Below, one piece after another: positions 60,529 through 64,000 of a DNA stretch of 64,000 bases. The stretch lies in contig CAKTCK010000009.1 in the NCBI GenBank assembly GCA_934539245.1, forward strand, positions 1-64,000. The letters run 5' to 3'. Below the pieces are notes generated by a model. The model did no database searches, was not told where the DNA came from, and saw only the letters and a program-made list of their open reading frames with translations. The stretch comes from an uncultured Faecalibacterium sp. (GTDB lineage Bacteria; Bacillota; Clostridia; Oscillospirales; Ruminococcaceae). Position 1 is the first letter of the stretch; the number at the start of each line of letters is the position of its first letter. Position numbers and translations under genes: made by a program.

Positions 60529-60576
60529 AACTTCCCTGAAGGAACTTTTTCATGGTTCTTTCAGGGAAGTTGTTTT
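60529..60576. terminator. Bidirectional terminator between GNAT and gtrA-like genes
   Basis: Long stem AACTTCCCTGAA-GAAC/GTTC-TTCAGGGAAGTT (about 16 pairs, one bulge) with A- and T-rich flanks on both sides; serves the converging plus and minus genes. Confidence 0.88.
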
Positions 60577-60611
60577 GAAAGAGAAAAAAATGAAGAAAAG
60601 AAGATTGCTTG

Positions 60612-61166
60612 TTATTTAGCTGCTTTTTCGCCCTCCGGGAAGATAATCTTATTCACAAAGAAGAAGATGACCATGGAGATGCCGCCGTTGAGCACGGTAG
60701 TGCCGATGTTGTAAATAAAGTCCGGCACCAGCAGGCCTGCCACCGCCACCCAGATGCAGTTGATGGAGTTGACGATGCAGGTGATGATGCAGAACGCCAG
60801 CAGATACCAGCCGATCTGTTTTGCCAGATTGCCCTTGCTGCGGAACACAAAATTGCGCTGGATGGGGAAATTGATGCACTCGCCGATGACCATGGCGATC
60901 ATGTAGGCGCAGAAGTAGGGCAGACCGCCGTGGGCGGCATCGTAGCCGAGGATGTTCCACTTGAAGGTCTCGCCGAACAGGGTGATGTCGATGCCCGGCC
61001 AGCCGAAATCCACCACCGGCAGGCTTGCAAAGGCCTTAGGCAGAAATTGCAGCAGCAGATACTTGAACACGGTGATGAGGTTGGACACGATGACAAACAA
61101 CCCGCCCTCGCGCACCCACTTGGCAGCGGCGGGGTGCTTTGCCGCGAAGTTATTCCAGAAATTCAT
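60612..61166 (-). CDS. GtrA-like membrane protein
   Basis: 184 residues with four hydrophobic segments (about 20-42, 80-100, 116-138, 148-172). The GtrA family pattern is seen as FPIQRNFVFRSKG between helices 2 and 3. GtrA proteins are linked to moving lipid-linked sugars across the membrane. Follows the GH3 gene by 15 bases and is co-transcribed. Confidence 0.85.
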   Translation of the reverse strand: MNFWNNFAAKHPAAAKWVREGGLFVIVSNLITVFKYLLLQFLPKAFASLPVVDFGWPGIDITLFGETFKWNILGYDAAHGGLPYFCAYMIAMVIGECINFPIQRNFVFRSKGNLAKQIGWYLLAFCIITCIVNSINCIWVAVAGLLVPDFIYNIGTTVLNGGISMVIFFFVNKIIFPEGEKAAK

Positions 61167-61181
61167 AGCTTTGTTCCCCTC

Positions 61182-63605
61182 TTATCTGGACTGCTCGTCC
61201 AGCTTTGCCTGATAGCGGCTGTTAGCCACAAAGTTCTGCAAAAGGCCCACCAGTGCCCGCAGGATGCCGATGACCCAGAAGCCCTTTGCTTCCATCACAA
61301 GGCCGTCCACAGTCTCCTCGCCAATGATGCCGCCGGTCATCTGCGCCAGACCGCGCAGCGGCATATTGTACTGGAACAGGATGTTCAGGTTGGGCTTGCC
61401 CCGCTTTTCGCCGGAGCGCAGCAGTAGCGTCAGCACTCCGGCAATCAGCCAGCACAGCGGGCTGCGGCTGTGGTGCAGCTCGCCCAAGGTCATGGTTCGG
61501 TCGATGGCAGTTGTTTCCTCCGGCAGCGGACGCCCCAGCAAAGCCTCAAACTCCGCATCCGGCACCTCCTGCACATGGGCGGTACGGTAATGTGCAAGGT
61601 CTTTGCCTGCATAGGGGTCGGGTGCACCGGTGCCCGGCAGGGTGATTTCGGCGGTCAGGCGGATGTCCTGCACATTGGCACCCACCAGCAGCTGATAGCT
61701 GCCGCCCTCCACCTCCCAGCGGTCGGTGGCCACGTTCCAGTAGCGGAAGGTCTTATCGTCCAGCGGGATGGTGACCGTTTTGCTCTCCCCTGCCTTGAGG
61801 AACACTTTCGTAAAACCCTTCAGCTCTTTTGCAGGGCGGAAAACCGTTGCATCCGGTTTTGCCACATAGAGCTGTGCAATTTCCGCACCGGCCACGCTGC
61901 CGGTGTTGGTGATAGTAAAAGTAACTTTATCTGCATTTACCTTCAAATCGCTGTACGCAAAGGTGGTGTAGCTCAGGCCGTAGCCGAAGGGATACCGCAC
62001 CGCCTTGTTGGCGGTCTCGTAGTAGCGGTAGCCAACGTACAGACCCTCCCGGTACTCAGCGTTCTGCTTTTTACCCGGGAAATACCGGGCGGCGGGAGTG
62101 TCCTCGTAACGCAGGGGGATGGTCTCCGCCAGCTTGCCGCAGGGGTTCTGCCAGCCGGTCAGCACCTCCAGCATGGCGCTGGCACCGGCCTGCCCGCCCA
62201 GATAGCCGTGCACCACGGCCTTGCATTGCTCCACCCAGTCAGTCTCGATGACGCTGCCCGCGCTGACCACTGCCACCACGTTGGGGTTGGCTGCGGTGAC
62301 AGCATCCAGCAGCTGCTTTTGCACCGCCGGGATGCCGATGTGGGTGCGGTCGAGACCCTCGCTCTCGCTGGATTCGTCCAGACCGATGCACAGGATGACC
62401 ACATCTGCCATCCTTGCCTGCGAGACGGCCTCGTCCAGATAGGCTTTATTGGGCTTGCCGCTGCGCTCGTAACCGGCGCAGTAGCCGACCATGTCCAACT
62501 CTGCCGCTTCCATGGCGTCCTTCAGGCTGTCCACCCGGGTGGGGTTCACCATGCTGGAGCCTGCACCCTGATACCGGGGCGTCAGGGCAAAATCACCGAT
62601 AAGGGCTACTTTTTTGCCGTGCTTCAGGGGCAGGATGCCGCCCTCGTTTTTCAGCAGAACGATGCTCTCCGCAGCCGCCCGTTGGGCTAATTCGTGATGC
62701 GCTTTTTCGTCAAAGCTGCGGGGCGCTTTTTCCATGGCTGCGGTGGTGGAAAGCACCAAGTCCAGCAGCTCGTCCACCCGCAGGTCGATCTCCTGCTCGG
62801 TCAGGCTGCCCTCGGCCACGGCCTTCAGCAGCTTGCGTGCCCCGCCCAGACCCGGGGAGGGCATTTCCAGCGTAGAGCCGTTCTTCACGCCCTCCACATG
62901 GTCGTTGGAGCCGCCCCAGTCGGTGACAACGGCGCCATCAAAGCCCCACTCCTTGCGCAGGATATCCACCAGCAGATGGCGGTTCTCGTTGGCGTAGATA
63001 TCATTCACCTTGTTGTAGGCAGACATGATGGACTTGGGGTGCGCCTCCTTGACTACGATCTCAAAGGCGGTGAGGTACAGCTCCCGCAGGGTGCGCTCGT
63101 CCAGCACCGAGTTGCTTGCCATGCGGCGCAGCTCCTGACTGTTTACGGCAAAATGCTTGGGACAGGCAGCAATGCCGTTTTCCTGAATGCCCCGGACGTA
63201 GGCGGCGGCCATCTTGCCGGAAAGGTAGGGGTCCTCGGAGAAATACTCAAAGCTGCGTCCGCACAGGGGGCTGCGCTTCACGTTCAGGCCCGGGCCCAGC
63301 AGTACATTTACCCGGTTCGCGGCGGTCTCCTCGCCCAGTGCCCGGCCTACTTCTTCGCCCAGCGCCGGGTCCCAGCTGTTTGCCATGGTGGCAGCGGTTG
63401 GGAAACAGGTGGCGGGTACACTGGGGTTCAGACCCAGATGGTCGGCCGCGCCCGCCTGCTTGCGCAGACCGTTGGGGCCGTCCGACAGCCAGATAGCGGG
63501 CACGCCCTGCTTGGGGTAGTCCTGCGTCTGCCATGTGTTTTTACCGGACAGCAGGGCACATTTTTGTTCAAGGGAAAGTTTTTGGAGAATTTCAGGGTGT
63601 TTCAT
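61182..63605 (-). CDS. Glycoside hydrolase family 3 beta-glucosidase with C-terminal hydrophobic extension
   Basis: 807 residues. GH3 N-terminal barrel with the nucleophile Asp229 (VVTDWGG) and the KHFAVNSQE stretch, C-terminal alpha/beta sandwich (CIGLDESSESEGLDR), and a fibronectin-III-like domain (YPFGYGLSYTTFAYSD ... YWNVATDRWEVEGG). After it comes an unusual tail (about 715-807) with a hydrophobic segment LCWLIAGVLTLLL and a second apolar stretch, which may tether the enzyme to the membrane. No signal peptide: likely cytoplasmic, hydrolysing beta-linked gluco-oligosaccharides. Start after GAGGAGACGCT. Confidence 0.93.
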   Translation of the reverse strand: MKHPEILQKLSLEQKCALLSGKNTWQTQDYPKQGVPAIWLSDGPNGLRKQAGAADHLGLNPSVPATCFPTAATMANSWDPALGEEVGRALGEETAANRVNVLLGPGLNVKRSPLCGRSFEYFSEDPYLSGKMAAAYVRGIQENGIAACPKHFAVNSQELRRMASNSVLDERTLRELYLTAFEIVVKEAHPKSIMSAYNKVNDIYANENRHLLVDILRKEWGFDGAVVTDWGGSNDHVEGVKNGSTLEMPSPGLGGARKLLKAVAEGSLTEQEIDLRVDELLDLVLSTTAAMEKAPRSFDEKAHHELAQRAAAESIVLLKNEGGILPLKHGKKVALIGDFALTPRYQGAGSSMVNPTRVDSLKDAMEAAELDMVGYCAGYERSGKPNKAYLDEAVSQARMADVVILCIGLDESSESEGLDRTHIGIPAVQKQLLDAVTAANPNVVAVVSAGSVIETDWVEQCKAVVHGYLGGQAGASAMLEVLTGWQNPCGKLAETIPLRYEDTPAARYFPGKKQNAEYREGLYVGYRYYETANKAVRYPFGYGLSYTTFAYSDLKVNADKVTFTITNTGSVAGAEIAQLYVAKPDATVFRPAKELKGFTKVFLKAGESKTVTIPLDDKTFRYWNVATDRWEVEGGSYQLLVGANVQDIRLTAEITLPGTGAPDPYAGKDLAHYRTAHVQEVPDAEFEALLGRPLPEETTAIDRTMTLGELHHSRSPLCWLIAGVLTLLLRSGEKRGKPNLNILFQYNMPLRGLAQMTGGIIGEETVDGLVMEAKGFWVIGILRALVGLLQNFVANSRYQAKLDEQSR

Positions 63606-63620
63606 AGCGTCTCCTCATAT

Positions 63621-63653
63621 AAAACGGGCGGCGGTGCGGGTGCACCACCGCCC
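63621..63653 (-). terminator. Terminator of the gene at the right edge
   Basis: Twelve-pair GC-rich stem (63626-63637 with 63642-63653, 4-base loop) followed on the minus strand by GTTTTAT. It sits only 16 bases before the GH3 start, and no promoter fits between, so GH3 may depend on read-through. Confidence 0.75.
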
Positions 63654-63661
63654 ATAGGCCA

Positions 63662-64000
63662 TCAGCGTTTGCCGGTGGGGTTGCAGACAATGGAAGTGTT
63701 TGCCTCGGTCACTTCGGCGGCATAGGTCTTGGTGCCGTCGCCGTTGTCGGTGACAGTCACGGTGATCTCATCGCCGGAATCGGCAGTCAGGGTCAGGGTG
63801 CCGTCCCCGTTGTCCGCATAAGTGCCCTTGGCGGCTTCGATCCCGGCATTGTCGGCGGTGTAGTCATAAGCCACCGAGAAGGTGCCATCCTCCATCAGGT
63901 AGATGTGGCAGCCCAGCCAGCCGCCTGCGTCCTTCTGGGACAGCTCCATAAACAGGCCGTCCATAGCAGGGGCTGCGGATGCTGCATTGGGGTCAAGGGT
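63662..64000 (-). CDS. Hypothetical protein, C-terminal part (5' end beyond window)
   Basis: The frame stays open to the window edge at 64000 (12 further codons encoding TLDPNAASAAPA before the first methionine), so the methionine at 63962-63964 is probably internal. The 112 visible residues show a two-strand repeat, GTYADNGDGTLTLTADSGDE and VTVTDNGDGTKTYAAEV, typical of small secreted or lipoprotein-like beta domains. No family assigned. Confidence 0.6.
   Translation of the reverse strand, partial: TLDPNAASAAPAMDGLFMELSQKDAGGWLGCHIYLMEDGTFSVAYDYTADNAGIEAAKGTYADNGDGTLTLTADSGDEITVTVTDNGDGTKTYAAEVTEANTSIVCNPTGKR

Overview
This window is chromosomal core DNA from a GC-rich, low-redundancy Firmicute. 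Gene content and synteny (SigA/DnaG/Dgt, Tig-ClpP-ClpX, the mazG-hup-rqcP-yabP-yabQ-divIC-S1 run, glmS preceded by a glmS ribozyme, CdaA/CdaR, typA) point to the class Clostridia, and the overall look is most like Oscillospiraceae such as Faecalibacterium. The genus is an inference from recall, not from a search. Nearly all genes lie on the minus strand; the exceptions are the typA / tRNA-Asn / peptide-exporter island (about 23.9-32.0 kb) and comM plus a GNAT gene (58.4-60.5 kb).

Layout, left to right. 0-8.4 kb: rpsL (cut by the window edge) with its own promoter, then rpoC and rpoB behind one near-consensus promoter. 8.6-12.6 kb: dgt-dnaG-rpoD macromolecular-synthesis operon. 12.7-17.8 kb: a YigZ/IMPACT protein, secDF (fused) with nrdR, and a PLP aminotransferase. 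18-21.4 kb: tig-clpP-clpX proteostasis operon. 21.4-23.9 kb: tRNA-Ala(GGC), a structured hairpin and an MBL/beta-CASP nuclease-like gene. 23.9-26.0 kb: typA and tRNA-Asn(GTT). 26.1-32.0 kb: a compact accessory operon encoding a C39-peptidase ABC exporter, a stand-alone GyrI-like domain protein, an HlyD-type adaptor and a membrane-anchored Ig-like (BIg2) surface protein, with hairpins in its leader and inside the operon. 32.1-36 kb: a 128-bp palindromic element, glmS with a glmS ribozyme leader, and two poorly characterised genes (a small membrane protein and a DUF5685-like protein). 36-41.2 kb: a THUMP methyltransferase, the yabP/yabQ/divIC cluster with HU and MazG, and a zinc-ribbon protein. 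41.3-55.7 kb: a long same-strand run with several ATGA-type overlaps, led by ispDF and cdaA-cdaR and running through a COG2509 flavoprotein, an XpaC-like protein, recJ, relA, dtd, a metallo-hydrolase, hemZ and a nucleoside kinase. 55.7-64 kb: intergenic repeats, a phosphohexomutase, comM, GNAT, and GtrA plus a GH3 beta-glucosidase, ending in a truncated gene.

Most of the window is housekeeping: transcription, replication priming, nucleotide-pool control, protein folding and degradation, c-di-AMP and (p)ppGpp signalling, amino-sugar and isoprenoid supply. The least ordinary part is the exporter operon at 26.1-32.0 kb, which has all the parts of a leader-peptide-cleaving secretion machine but no recognisable precursor peptide nearby. 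Regulatory DNA is unusually legible here: many promoters match TTGACA-17-TATAAT closely, and several intrinsic terminators share one hairpin core.
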